A stretch of 64,000 nucleotides of DNA from Bacteroidales bacterium (GTDB taxonomy: Bacteria; Bacteroidota; Bacteroidia; Bacteroidales; VadinHA17): NCBI GenBank assembly GCA_017999895.1, contig JAGNKY010000003.1, forward strand, positions 124,001-188,000. Direction: 5' to 3'. A model generated the notes under the pieces. The model did not search any database, was not told the origin of the DNA, and was given only the letters and a program-made list of their open reading frames with translations. The stretch's first letter is position 1; each line of letters opens with the position of its first letter. The position numbers and the translations under genes were made by a program. This document shows positions 1-8,650 of this stretch, piece after piece.

Positions 1-2552
1 CGTTTGCCTATTACGTTATACAGCAGGCTCATCATAAATCCCTTATTGCTGTTCTGGTAATAAATTCCGGTATTTATAATATATGGCGATTGTCCCTCGA
101 GCGGCCTGTTGCGGAAGAGTGAACCGGATTCGAAATGTACCCTGCTTTTTATGAGTGAAGCATTCATGACGAGTGACAGATTATCAAAACCCGGAATGAA
201 TGAAAGCGATTTTCTCATTTCAGTTTCTATTCCTGTGCTGTAGGCTGATTCTACATTCCTGAATGAATACTGGGTAGGGCTGTTGCCAAGGATAACCTGT
301 TCAATAGGATAAATAAAGTTCTTATAAAAAACTCCCAGGCTGAATATTTCTCCATTTGCCGGATAATACTCATATCTAAAGTCATAGTTATGTATATAAG
401 CCTGGCTTATTTCCGGATTTCCGTAGATGCCTGCATTTGCCTCGAAATCAACATAATAAAAAGGTGCTATTTCCCTGAATTCCGGACGGTTAATACTCAT
501 TCCGTATGCAGCCCTTACAAGGCTTTTATCCGAAAAATTGAATGTTAAATTAGCAGAAGGAAAGATATTGACTGTGTCGCGGTCGACATCAACTTTGACT
601 GTTGTTCCCTGCCTGTAGCTCGATAGGGTCTGACGATTTCTTTCGATGCGTATGCCTGTATATAAATTGAGTTTCGGAGTAAAAGGTATTCTCATAGAAG
701 CATAACCTGCCACTTGTGCATTCGAGGCCGTATATGAATCTGAGAGAGCCGTCATTTCCACCAGTTTAATGCCATTGTCCAGATTAATGTTCTCATTTGT
801 AAATATTTCTGACACAGGAAGGCTGGTCTGCCCGAATGAAGATGAAAGGCTGCCTTTAGCATATCCAAAATTTCTGGAATTGAAATTCCTGCTTTTGTTC
901 TCGTAATAGATTCCAGTTCTGACTTCAGGATTTATTCCGAAAAAGAGAGGTCTGAATAAAAGATTTAGCTGACCGGAAATTGTGTTTTCATTCAATTTTA
1001 TCCACATTCGTGATACCGAAGAAAGATCGGCCTGATCGCCAAACAGGATAATATATCGGGTTGTATCCTGCTGGCTGCGTATATAACGGTATCGTTTGGT
1101 ATCTGGTTCGTTTTTTGACGAATATGAATATCCTGCAACCCACTCCAGTCGGGCAGAACCGGTTTCATTAAGCGAATATTCTCCTGCAAGCTGCCCCGAA
1201 TAAATCGATCTACTGAGGTATCTCAGTTCTTCCGATTTTATATAACGTCCGTCATTATACCATTCTCTTCCGCTTCTGCTTATGTTGCTTGCATAACCTG
1301 CCTGATTGAAAAGGTTTCGGAACTCTATTTTACTTCTGCCCCCGGTCAGGAAAACCCAGTTATGCATAATTGCAATTCTGGCTGAATTAGTATAACGCAT
1401 GTCGTTAAACTGATTAAGATACAAAGGTCTGTCGTTGACATAATCATATATCGTATAATCGTTGGTTTGAATCCGGTCAATGTTATCCGACCAGCTATAA
1501 GTCAGGGTTGTTGAGTTACCTGTTTGAATCTTACCTATTTTGAACTTTCTGCTCAAATCCAGTACTAATTTCTGATCGGGTAAAGCAATTCTTTCCAATG
1601 GAATCCATGTTTTGTTCATCGTCCTGCCTAGTAAACTTATTTTTTCCCTGACTGCCGGATTAGTGGCCGACTCATATTCATTCAGATGAGAAGGCATTCC
1701 TGCCGGCAGAGCTCTGCTACCGTCGTCAAACCCCAGAATATCGCTTTTGCTGCCGTCATACTTATAAAAGCTCTTAAAAGTCGAACTTTCATTATAGGCT
1801 GTGCTATATGAAACAGCCGTATTATTTTTTTCCGGCATATTTCTGGTTGTAATTTTTACGAATCCTCCTGAAAAATCAGAAGGAAGTTCAGCAGCAGGCG
1901 ATTTGATTATCATAATGTTCTCTATCACTGAGCTGGGAACTATATCGAAAGAAAAAGCTCTGACATCTGATTCTGAACTTGGAGTAGCGGTATTGTTAAG
2001 CCATACATTGTTATATCTTTCGGAAAGTCCCCTAACAATAATAAACCTGTCATCCTGAATCGTTATACCTGGCACTCTCTTTACAACCTCCGAAGCATCC
2101 TTGTCGAGAGTTTTTGATATTTGCTGTGCCGAAATGCCTGTCGAAACAAAGGCACTTGACTTAATATTACTTATCATTGATATTTCGGTGTTTGTGCGCC
2201 TAACCGCTGTCACGGTAACGTCGGCAAGGCTTATTATATTTTCTTTCATCGAAACATCAACTATAGTAATTTTGCCTGATTCAACTTTCACTTTTTCAAT
2301 AATTTCCGGCATATAGGAAATATACGTCACTTTTAAATTATAATTACCGGGTTTTAGATTCGACAGTTTGAAATTCCCGTCAACATCGGTTGCTGTACCT
2401 GTAGAGGTTCCGTCAATGATAATTGTTGTACCTATGAGCGGTTCTTTTGTTTTCAGGTCTTTAACGGTACCAGCAATTGAACCTGTCTGGCCATTAACTA
2501 ATCCTAAGGCTGAAAACAGAAAAATGGTTAATACAAAAACAGATTTTTTCAT
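1..2552 (-). CDS. TonB-dependent outer-membrane receptor, C-terminus cut by window edge
   Basis: The reading frame is open from an ATG at 2552 to base 1, so about 850 residues are visible and the end of the barrel is missing. After a signal peptide ending near VNGQ come a carboxypeptidase-like regulatory domain (IAGTVKDLKTKEPLIG...), a plug domain with the VVKRVPGITIQDDRFIIVRG segment, then a long barrel rich in aromatic and Asn residues. Receptors of this type take up a ligand across the outer membrane using TonB-ExbBD energy. No SusD partner lies upstream, so a SusC call is not supported. It lies next to the phosphate regulator genes, and TTACA-like repeats occur upstream at 2615-2662, so a phosphate-related ligand is possible but unproven. 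Confidence 0.88.
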   Translation of the reverse strand, partial: MKKSVFVLTIFLFSALGLVNGQTGSIAGTVKDLKTKEPLIGTTIIIDGTSTGTATDVDGNFKLSNLKPGNYNLKVTYISYMPEIIEKVKVESGKITIVDVSMKENIISLADVTVTAVRRTNTEISMISNIKSSAFVSTGISAQQISKTLDKDASEVVKRVPGITIQDDRFIIVRGLSERYNNVWLNNTATPSSESDVRAFSFDIVPSSVIENIMIIKSPAAELPSDFSGGFVKITTRNMPEKNNTAVSYSTAYNESSTFKSFYKYDGSKSDILGFDDGSRALPAGMPSHLNEYESATNPAVREKISLLGRTMNKTWIPLERIALPDQKLVLDLSRKFKIGKIQTGNSTTLTYSWSDNIDRIQTNDYTIYDYVNDRPLYLNQFNDMRYTNSARIAIMHNWVFLTGGRSKIEFRNLFNQAGYASNISRSGREWYNDGRYIKSEELRYLSRSIYSGQLAGEYSLNETGSARLEWVAGYSYSSKNEPDTKRYRYIRSQQDTTRYIILFGDQADLSSVSRMWIKLNENTISGQLNLLFRPLFFGINPEVRTGIYYENKSRNFNSRNFGYAKGSLSSSFGQTSLPVSEIFTNENINLDNGIKLVEMTALSDSYTASNAQVAGYASMRIPFTPKLNLYTGIRIERNRQTLSSYRQGTTVKVDVDRDTVNIFPSANLTFNFSDKSLVRAAYGMSINRPEFREIAPFYYVDFEANAGIYGNPEISQAYIHNYDFRYEYYPANGEIFSLGVFYKNFIYPIEQVILGNSPTQYSFRNVESAYSTGIETEMRKSLSFIPGFDNLSLVMNASLIKSRVHFESGSLFRNRPLEGQSPYIINTGIYYQNSNKGFMMSLLYNVIGK

Positions 2553-2880
2553 ATATTACAAAATATTACGATTTTTTCATTGTTTAAACAGTACAAAGAT
2601 GAGAAACAAATGCCCTACAAGCGGTTACAAACCGGTAAAGGTTTTGTAAAATTTAAGTTACAAACTGGAAAAAATCGTAATAAAATTGTAACATAATGAA
2701 TGTAAAAGAGATTATAAATAAATGACAGGGGTTGTTCAGATATGACAGGAAGGAATAGAAATGAAAGGATGATAATGAAAGTGTTTCTTTTCATAACCAT
2801 AAGGTTAATCAAGGGGTGAAAGTAAGAAAATCCGGTATTTTAACCACCTCGAATGCCGGGGTAATTAAGGTTGTTCCGTG
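2553..2880. other. Intergenic region between phoR end and TonB receptor start
   Basis: No gene is supported here. On the minus strand there is a weak -7-like box (CATCTTTG, 2601 to 2594) for the receptor gene. Further upstream TTACA or near matches fall at 2625, 2636, 2647 and 2658, an 11-base period like that seen before pstS, although the two middle units are poor. A hairpin at 2832-2859 lies behind phoR. Confidence 0.4.
2832..2859 (-). terminator. Possible terminator behind phoR
   Basis: An 8-base stem (CCGGTATT with AATGCCGG, one G-T pair) encloses a 12-base loop. Read on the minus strand it is followed by ATTTTCTTACTTTC, a loose T-rich tail, 22 bases after the phoR stop codon. The tail is imperfect, so this is a moderate call. 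Confidence 0.45.
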
Positions 2881-4641
2881 TTACTTCGGCAGTGTAATGA
2901 TGAACTCGGTGCCGCCACCCGGGCGTGTTCTGACAGATATTTCTCCCTTATGCAACAGCACTGCATTCTTAACGATGGCAAGACCCAGACCTGTGCCCCC
3001 GCTTTTTCTTGATCGTCCGTCATCTATCCTGTAGAACCTTTCAAAGATACGCGGCTGATGCTCCTCAGGTATGCCGATGCCATTGTCTGCAAAAGAGAAG
3101 CTACAGTAACCCGGTTCAGCCGGGAGACTCTTTACTGTGATGGTTATGTTTTCGCCTGCATAGGTAATAGCATTCTCCATCAGGTTCTGGAAGACCGAGA
3201 CTATCAGTGACCTGTTGGCATTGATGCTTGTTCCGTGTTCTATTTCATTCTCCACTTTTATCTTTTTCCTGTTTATGGCTGTAAGCAGGTTATCACGCAC
3301 TTCATTTACAACGGAAGCGACATCCACTTCTTCAAAGGCGAAGCTGCTGCCTGCCTCATCAAGTTTATTAAGAGTTACGATATCATTAATAAGGTCAGTG
3401 ACCCTGTTTGATTGTGCAAGAGCCTTTTCAAGGAAATACTGTTTTTTTTCTTCGTCAAGACCGCTGTTTACAAGGAGGGTCTCAAGGTATCCCTTGATGG
3501 AGGCTATCGGTGTCTTAAGCTCATGTGCTATATTTGAGGTCATCTGCTGGCGCATGGCCTTGTTATGCTCGGTACGAGTTATATCAGTAAGAATTATTTC
3601 AGAGCTGTTGTCATTGAAAAGAATGCAGCGTATGACGAAGAACTTGCCTGATTTTTCGACCTGGTATTCCGTTGATGGTATCTCATGCCCGCCATCCTGC
3701 GTGTTCTGATGATCATCAAGAAAGGTTTTCACACCTTTAAATACCGGGTGGTCAATAAACCCTTCCGCTGTTATTGAGTGTGACCCTGTAATGGTATTAA
3801 GGAAGATCATGAAATGGCTGTTTGAGAGTGTCACATGGCGTTCTGGGGAAAGAAACGCCACTCCTTCATTGAGCACATGCAGGTGTCTGAAAAGCTTTTC
3901 CTTCTGTAGCGAAAGCTCTTCAGTCTTCTTTGCAAGATTGTTATATATTCTCACAATCTCTTTCCCTGTTTCGCCTATCTCATTTTTCGGGAAGATCACT
4001 TTCGGATCATTGCCTTCGCCCCGTCTCATCCTTGCAGCAAAATCGCGCAGGGTTGTTATACTTTTCCCAAGCTGCCGGGTTGCCAGGGCTAGAAGTGACC
4101 AGATGACTATAAAGATCCCTGCCATGAACAAGAGGAACATTTTTTCATGCTTCAGGAATCCCTGTATCCTTATGTTGTATTCTTCAGCGATCCTGATGTA
4201 ATACCGGCTGAAGAACCTTGAGAAATAGTAATATTCCTTCCCTGTTGAGGCAGACCGGCGCACAGCGGTTCCGTACGGCGAATACAATGATTTGCCCACC
4301 TCGGGCCTGTTGAGATGGTTCTCCATTGAAGACCAGTCATTTACTGAACTGTCATACAGCACTCTGCCGTCTATGCCAATGACAGTGATACGCAGATCCG
4401 GAACAGGCATCAGGTTAAACAGAGAGTCAATCAGGATAAAGTTGTCATTTGCTTCCAGTGCGTTGGCTCTGATATAATTATCAACCAGTTCAGACATGTC
4501 GTTAAGCCTGTTGTCGAGGGCATCGAGCCTTATCTCTTTTTCACGGTGATACTGGAAAACAATCACTATCACCATGAACAGCAGGAATATGCTGAAGTAA
4601 TAAATGAATAGTTTTCGTCTGAAGTTGCTTTTTTCTGCCAT
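2881..4641 (-). CDS. phoR: Phosphate-regulon sensor histidine kinase PhoR
   Basis: 586-residue membrane histidine kinase. Transmembrane helices lie near residues 12-30 and 167-187 and bracket a periplasmic segment of about 135 residues. A HAMP-like linker and a PAS-like region follow, then the phospho-acceptor His373 in NIAHELKTP, the N box around NAITYAG, and the ATP-lid glycines DNGIGIP and GGTGLGL. It is the last gene of the pst-pho operon, 12 bases behind phoB. In this family PhoR phosphorylates PhoB when PstSCAB and PhoU report low phosphate. The periplasmic segment is larger than that of E. coli PhoR, as in Gram-positive PhoR, so direct sensing is possible. Confidence 0.93.
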   Translation of the reverse strand: MAEKSNFRRKLFIYYFSIFLLFMVIVIVFQYHREKEIRLDALDNRLNDMSELVDNYIRANALEANDNFILIDSLFNLMPVPDLRITVIGIDGRVLYDSSVNDWSSMENHLNRPEVGKSLYSPYGTAVRRSASTGKEYYYFSRFFSRYYIRIAEEYNIRIQGFLKHEKMFLLFMAGIFIVIWSLLALATRQLGKSITTLRDFAARMRRGEGNDPKVIFPKNEIGETGKEIVRIYNNLAKKTEELSLQKEKLFRHLHVLNEGVAFLSPERHVTLSNSHFMIFLNTITGSHSITAEGFIDHPVFKGVKTFLDDHQNTQDGGHEIPSTEYQVEKSGKFFVIRCILFNDNSSEIILTDITRTEHNKAMRQQMTSNIAHELKTPIASIKGYLETLLVNSGLDEEKKQYFLEKALAQSNRVTDLINDIVTLNKLDEAGSSFAFEEVDVASVVNEVRDNLLTAINRKKIKVENEIEHGTSINANRSLIVSVFQNLMENAITYAGENITITVKSLPAEPGYCSFSFADNGIGIPEEHQPRIFERFYRIDDGRSRKSGGTGLGLAIVKNAVLLHKGEISVRTRPGGGTEFIITLPK

Positions 4642-4653
4642 ATAATCCTGTTT

Positions 4654-5337
4654 TCAGTCTCCGAAATAGTAGCCGTATCCCATTTTGTTTTTTATCATAA
4701 TGCCTTTGTCGCCGAGTTTTTTCCGCAGGCGGGCTATTGTAACATCAACGGTGCGGTCTGTTACTATCACATCGTTGCCCCAGACTCGCGAAAGGATCTC
4801 GGAGCGGGGTAATATTTTTCCGGCATTCTGTATGAACATAACCAGTATATCATACTCTTTTCTTGTCAGTTCAACAGGCTTGTCGTCAGAAAAAATCTGT
4901 TTGCCTTCCATATCAATCCTGAAGTCGCCTGAGGTTGTGGCTATTGTGACCTGTGCCGGCGAGGATCTTCTCAGTATTGCTTTTACCCTTGCTGCCAGTT
5001 CTCTCACACTGAAAGGTTTGGCGATATAATCATCAGCCCCGAGATTGAAACCTGTTATCATGTCATTCTCAGTATCGCGGGCAGTCAGGAAAATTATCGG
5101 GGTTGTCAGGCTGAGGTCCTTTCTCATTCTCTCAGCCAGGTGGAAGCCTGACATAGGACTCATCATCACGTCAAGGATAAAAAGGTCATAATTATGGAGA
5201 TTCTTTCTGAGTGCATCTTCGGCAGATGCAGCAGTGTCAACTTCATAACCTTCTCCCGTGAGGTTAAAGGAGAGTATCTCAAGGATGTCCTCCTCATCAT
5301 CTACTGCCAGTATCCTTTTTTTGTCACTCATATACAT
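4654..5337 (-). CDS. phoB: Phosphate-regulon response regulator PhoB
   Basis: 227-residue OmpR/PhoB-class regulator. The receiver domain has the acidic pair in AVDDEED, phospho-acceptor Asp56 in LFILDVMM, and Lys in DDYIAKPF. A winged-helix DNA-binding domain follows (VELTRKEYDILVMF ... VDVTIARLRKKLG). The start may be the first Met or the third residue (MSDKKR, 5331). It is expected to bind the 11-base TGTAA repeats in front of pstS. It sits between phoU and phoR, giving the order pstSCAB-phoU-phoB-phoR. Confidence 0.93.
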   Translation of the reverse strand: MYMSDKKRILAVDDEEDILEILSFNLTGEGYEVDTAASAEDALRKNLHNYDLFILDVMMSPMSGFHLAERMRKDLSLTTPIIFLTARDTENDMITGFNLGADDYIAKPFSVRELAARVKAILRRSSPAQVTIATTSGDFRIDMEGKQIFSDDKPVELTRKEYDILVMFIQNAGKILPRSEILSRVWGNDVIVTDRTVDVTIARLRKKLGDKGIMIKNKMGYGYYFGD

Positions 5338-5374
5338 TCGCTCCCTCTGAAAGTCTGAGAGTCTGAAGTCTCTC

Positions 5375-5402
5375 CTTTCTCCTTTATCCTTTCTCCTTTA
5401 TC
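5375..5402. repeat. Tandem 14-base repeat between phoU and phoB
   Basis: CTTTCTCCTTTATC occurs twice in tandem at 5375-5388 and 5389-5402; the second copy contains the phoU stop codon. Related pyrimidine-rich text (TCTGAGAGTCTGAAGTCT) precedes it. On the sense strand of the operon the tract is purine-rich with several AGGAG-like cores about 40 bases ahead of phoB, so it may be replication-slippage sequence or affect phoB translation. Confidence 0.75.
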
Positions 5403-6090
5403 CCTCCTTACCTATCCCAGTATGCCTTATGTCTGTTCCCTGCATCGAATATATTGATGCTTCTGCCAGGTTGGTTGCATGATCGGCAATACGCTCAATA
5501 TTTGAGATCATATCTCTGAGTTCTACATAGCTCATCACCATTGAGCGCATGCGGTCATCCATTTCTGATTTCATGATATGGCTTATAAGCAGTCTTCGGT
5601 TCATTTCATCAACCACCGAATCATTTTTTATAGTCCAGATGGCAAAGTCAGGATCAGAATTGATGAATGAAAGAAGTGCCTTCTCAACCATCATTGTACT
5701 GGAAGATAGCATGTTCTCTAACAGGGAGGAGATTGAAGCATATTCATCACTGCTTCTTATTTCCGCTATTATTCTCCTGAGGTTAATAATGCGGTCGCCT
5801 ATACGCTCAAGGTTAATGCTCATGCGATAGCATGCTAACAGACGCCGTAAATCAGAGGCAACGGGATGAAACAATACAATAGTATTGGTAAACTGTTCCC
5901 CAATGACCACCTCCATTTTGTCTATGAGGTTCTCATCGGTTTCCATTTCAGCAAAGAGGTCAGAAAATTCTTCTTCATCAGCGGCGTTCATCATCTTCTC
6001 AAGTCGGGTGAGCTGGCTCATTACCAGCCTGGCCATCTCGTTGAAGCTGGCCATTACTTCATTCAATGCCTGTTCTTTCTTTTCACTCAT
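5398..6090 (-). CDS. phoU: Phosphate transport regulator PhoU
   Basis: About 230 residues of helical PhoU family, with two repeated three-helix units carrying the acidic metal-site patterns (ETDENLIDKMEVVI in the first, SNIERIADHATNLAE in the second). The chosen start is the ATG at 6090 (MSEKKEQ), although an in-frame ATG exists at 6108. PhoU couples the PstSCAB transporter to PhoR and keeps the Pho response off when phosphate is plentiful. It lies 40 bases behind pstB, as is usual. Confidence 0.92.
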   Translation of the reverse strand: MSEKKEQALNEVMASFNEMARLVMSQLTRLEKMMNAADEEEFSDLFAEMETDENLIDKMEVVIGEQFTNTIVLFHPVASDLRRLLACYRMSINLERIGDRIINLRRIIAEIRSSDEYASISSLLENMLSSSTMMVEKALLSFINSDPDFAIWTIKNDSVVDEMNRRLLISHIMKSEMDDRMRSMVMSYVELRDMISNIERIADHATNLAEASIYSMQGTDIRHTGIGKEG

Positions 6091-6130
6091 ATCCGGAAGT
6101 TTTAACAAATTTAGTAATTAATTGCCTCAA

Positions 6131-6907
6131 TCAACCGAATTTGCCAGTAAGATAAGCTTCTGTACGTGCATCTTTCGGGTTGGTAAATAAGGTAGTAGTC
6201 GGACCCGACTCAACGAGTTCACCAAGGTACATGAATATTGAGTCGTCTGATATCCTGGCGGCCTGTGACATATTATGGGTAACCAGAACGATTGTATAGT
6301 TTTTTTTCAGTTCGCCGAGCAAATCTTCGATCCTGGAAGTGGCTAAAGGATCAAGGGCTGAGGTAGGCTCATCAAGAAGAAGTACCTCTGGATTGAAAGC
6401 TATTGCACGTGCCACACAGAGGCGCTGCTGCTGCCCGCCTGACAGGAAAGTGCCTTTCCGGTAAAGAAACTCTTTTACTTCATCCCATAGTCCGACATTT
6501 CTGAGCGCATTCTCAACTATTTCATCACGCTGTCTCTTTTTTAGCCTTATATCATTGAGGCTGTAAGCTGCAACCACGTTCTCATAGATGGTCATGTTTG
6601 GAAACGGATTGGGTCGCTGGAAGACCATTCCTACCTTGCGTCGGAGTTCAATGACTGACATAGAGAAGATGCTGCGACCGTCAAGCAATATTTCTCCTTT
6701 TGTCTCGATATTGCGATAAAGTTCATGCAATCGGTTAATGGCACGTAACAGGGTGCTCTTCCCGCACCCTGACGGGCCCATAATGGCAGTGATGCTGTTA
6801 CGCCTGATGGCGGTCGTCACATTGTTTACGGCATAGCGACCGGCCTCATAAGCTATTGAAAGGCCTTCAATTTTAATGACAGGTTCGTTAATTGCGGCGT
6901 TACTCAT
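6131..6907 (-). CDS. pstB: Phosphate ABC transporter ATP-binding protein PstB
   Basis: About 258 residues from the ATG at 6907 (MSNAAINEP). The frame stays open upstream to 6994, but that part lies inside pstA and is unlike PstB. Walker A is GPSGCGKST, the Q-loop is VFQRPNPFP, the ABC signature is LSGGQQQRL, and Walker B with D-loop is LLLDEPTSALD. The switch His is in LVTHN. The start codon overlaps the pstA stop codon (TGATG), indicating translational coupling. It powers high-affinity phosphate import. Confidence 0.95.
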   Translation of the reverse strand: MSNAAINEPVIKIEGLSIAYEAGRYAVNNVTTAIRRNSITAIMGPSGCGKSTLLRAINRLHELYRNIETKGEILLDGRSIFSMSVIELRRKVGMVFQRPNPFPNMTIYENVVAAYSLNDIRLKKRQRDEIVENALRNVGLWDEVKEFLYRKGTFLSGGQQQRLCVARAIAFNPEVLLLDEPTSALDPLATSRIEDLLGELKKNYTIVLVTHNMSQAARISDDSIFMYLGELVESGPTTTLFTNPKDARTEAYLTGKFG

Positions 6908-7803
6908 CAGATATATTTTCTTTTTGAGGAAATGCTCCTTGAAAGCAGGTTCAGGGAAAGAACGAAGACCATTAGAAAGAGCGAAGCGCTCCATACCATA
7001 TTTACCATGTTTGGATCATTGTAAAAGTCCCAAATAAGCAGAGGCACTGCACTCACAGGTTTGGTTATGTCAAAGCTCACTGACGGGCTTCCCAGGGCAG
7101 TAAACATAAGTGGGGCAGTCTCGCCCATGATCCGCGATAAGGCCAGGAGCACTCCCGTTGCCAGGCCGCTGAAGCTCACAGGGATAAGGATCTTATAAAT
7201 CATCTTGTAATATGGCGTCCCAAGTGCGAAGGCTGCCTCCTTGATGGTGACCGGAATCATCTTCATAGTCTCTTCCGTTGATCTTATGATCAGCGGAAGC
7301 ATCATGATGGCAAGTGCTGCGCTGCCTGCCAGGGCTGAATAACCCTGTGTGACATTTTTAACTATCCAAAGATAGGAGATAATTCCGAGAATGATTGAAG
7401 GCATTCCCTGGAGGATTTCAGTCAGGCTGCGGATAAAAGCGGCATAGCGACTGTTACCGCTCTCATAAAGGTAAATACCCGTGAAAAGACCGAGCGGTAT
7501 TGCCACCAGTGAAGCAAGCAGCACCATAAGCAGTGATCCCGTGAGGCCGTTGGCTATGCCACCCGGGATGACCTCACCGGCAGAAGAAGCTATCATTGCC
7601 TGTAATGTGTCAGGGGCAGACTCTGTGAAAAATGCAAAGTTAATCTGGCGGTACCCCTTGACTGCAAGGTTACCTACTATAAGAAAGATGGGAATTATTG
7701 TTAATATGGCGCCGGCAATAATAAGGTACCTGAACCTGTCATTTGACCGCTTGCGGCGTTTTATGTTATCTGTCAGAATGATATCCATGGCTGTCTCAGG
7801 CAA
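6907..7803 (-). CDS. pstA: Phosphate ABC transporter permease PstA
   Basis: 298-residue inner-membrane permease with about six transmembrane helices and the cytoplasmic coupling segment EAAFALGTPYYKMIYKILIP, which contacts PstB. The first ATG overlaps the end of pstC by 8 bases; a second ATG at 7788 (MDIIL) is also possible. The gene lies in the compact pstSCAB run and forms the channel with PstC. Confidence 0.94.
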   Translation of the reverse strand: MPETAMDIILTDNIKRRKRSNDRFRYLIIAGAILTIIPIFLIVGNLAVKGYRQINFAFFTESAPDTLQAMIASSAGEVIPGGIANGLTGSLLMVLLASLVAIPLGLFTGIYLYESGNSRYAAFIRSLTEILQGMPSIILGIISYLWIVKNVTQGYSALAGSAALAIMMLPLIIRSTEETMKMIPVTIKEAAFALGTPYYKMIYKILIPVSFSGLATGVLLALSRIMGETAPLMFTALGSPSVSFDITKPVSAVPLLIWDFYNDPNMVNMVWSASLFLMVFVLSLNLLSRSISSKRKYI

Positions 7804-8647
7804 AGCGTTTAATAATAAGTTTTCCTAAACCGTTCACTACAGCCGTTATCACGAACAGTAGCAGACCTATAGCTATCAGTGCGCTCATCTTCAGCCCGTC
7901 AGCCTCACCGAACTGGTTTGCTATAACTGATGCCATAGTGTTACCCGGAGAAAAGAGCCCTTTTGGTACAAGGTTGGCATTGCCAATAAGCATGGTCACT
8001 GCCATTGTCTCCCCCAGTGCTCTTCCGAGGGCAAGGATATAGCTTGCCACGATACCCGAGCGGGCTGAAGGTATTATAACCCCTGATATGACTTCGCGCC
8101 TTGTGGCACCGAGTGAATATGCGGCTTCCTTCAACTCGGCAGGAACCATGGAGATGATCTCGCTGCTAAGTGATGTGGCATAAGGCACAATCATTATGGC
8201 CAGTACGAGTGATGCCGTGAATATACCGAAACCCTGGTCTGTAAGACCTGTCCTGATAAGAAGAGGACGGAGTGCATAGAACCCCCAGAAGCCGTAAACA
8301 ATTGATGGTATCCCGGCCAGCAGATCAACAAGACCTCTCAATATCGTGGCAACGCGCGTTGAGTTATAGTATTCTGCTATGAACAGAGATGCGGAAAATG
8401 CCATCGGTATGCATATTACGAGGGACAGGAGTGATGTGATCATCGTCCCGGCGATGAAAGGCAGAGCACCGTACTGCTCATGGCCGGCAGTGGGGTTCCA
8501 GACTGTTGAGGTGATGAACCTGAGCCCGTATTCACGGAATACCGGGACAGCTCCTACGGCAAGAGACAGAACTATCGCTGCACTGAGAATGAGTATTATC
8601 AGTGACGATATGAAAAGCAGTGCCTTTGTGATCCTGTCGCCGTCCAT
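7796..8647 (-). CDS. pstC: Phosphate ABC transporter permease PstC
   Basis: 283-residue permease with a typical N-terminal helix and five further transmembrane segments. The coupling loop is KEAAYSLGATRREVISGVIIP. It is separated from pstS by only three bases and overlaps pstA, so the four transporter genes are almost certainly one message. Confidence 0.94.
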   Translation of the reverse strand: MDGDRITKALLFISSLIILILSAAIVLSLAVGAVPVFREYGLRFITSTVWNPTAGHEQYGALPFIAGTMITSLLSLVICIPMAFSASLFIAEYYNSTRVATILRGLVDLLAGIPSIVYGFWGFYALRPLLIRTGLTDQGFGIFTASLVLAIMIVPYATSLSSEIISMVPAELKEAAYSLGATRREVISGVIIPSARSGIVASYILALGRALGETMAVTMLIGNANLVPKGLFSPGNTMASVIANQFGEADGLKMSALIAIGLLLFVITAVVNGLGKLIIKRFA

Positions 8648-8650
8648 GTA

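Noticed and set aside
1..2552. SusC-type call for the receptor
   Set aside because: No SusD gene or glycan-processing genes are visible; only a general TonB receptor is supported.
3215..3709. Open frame of 164 codons on the plus strand
   Set aside because: Antisense to phoR, no recognisable domain, and Ser/Leu-rich composition as expected of a shadow frame.
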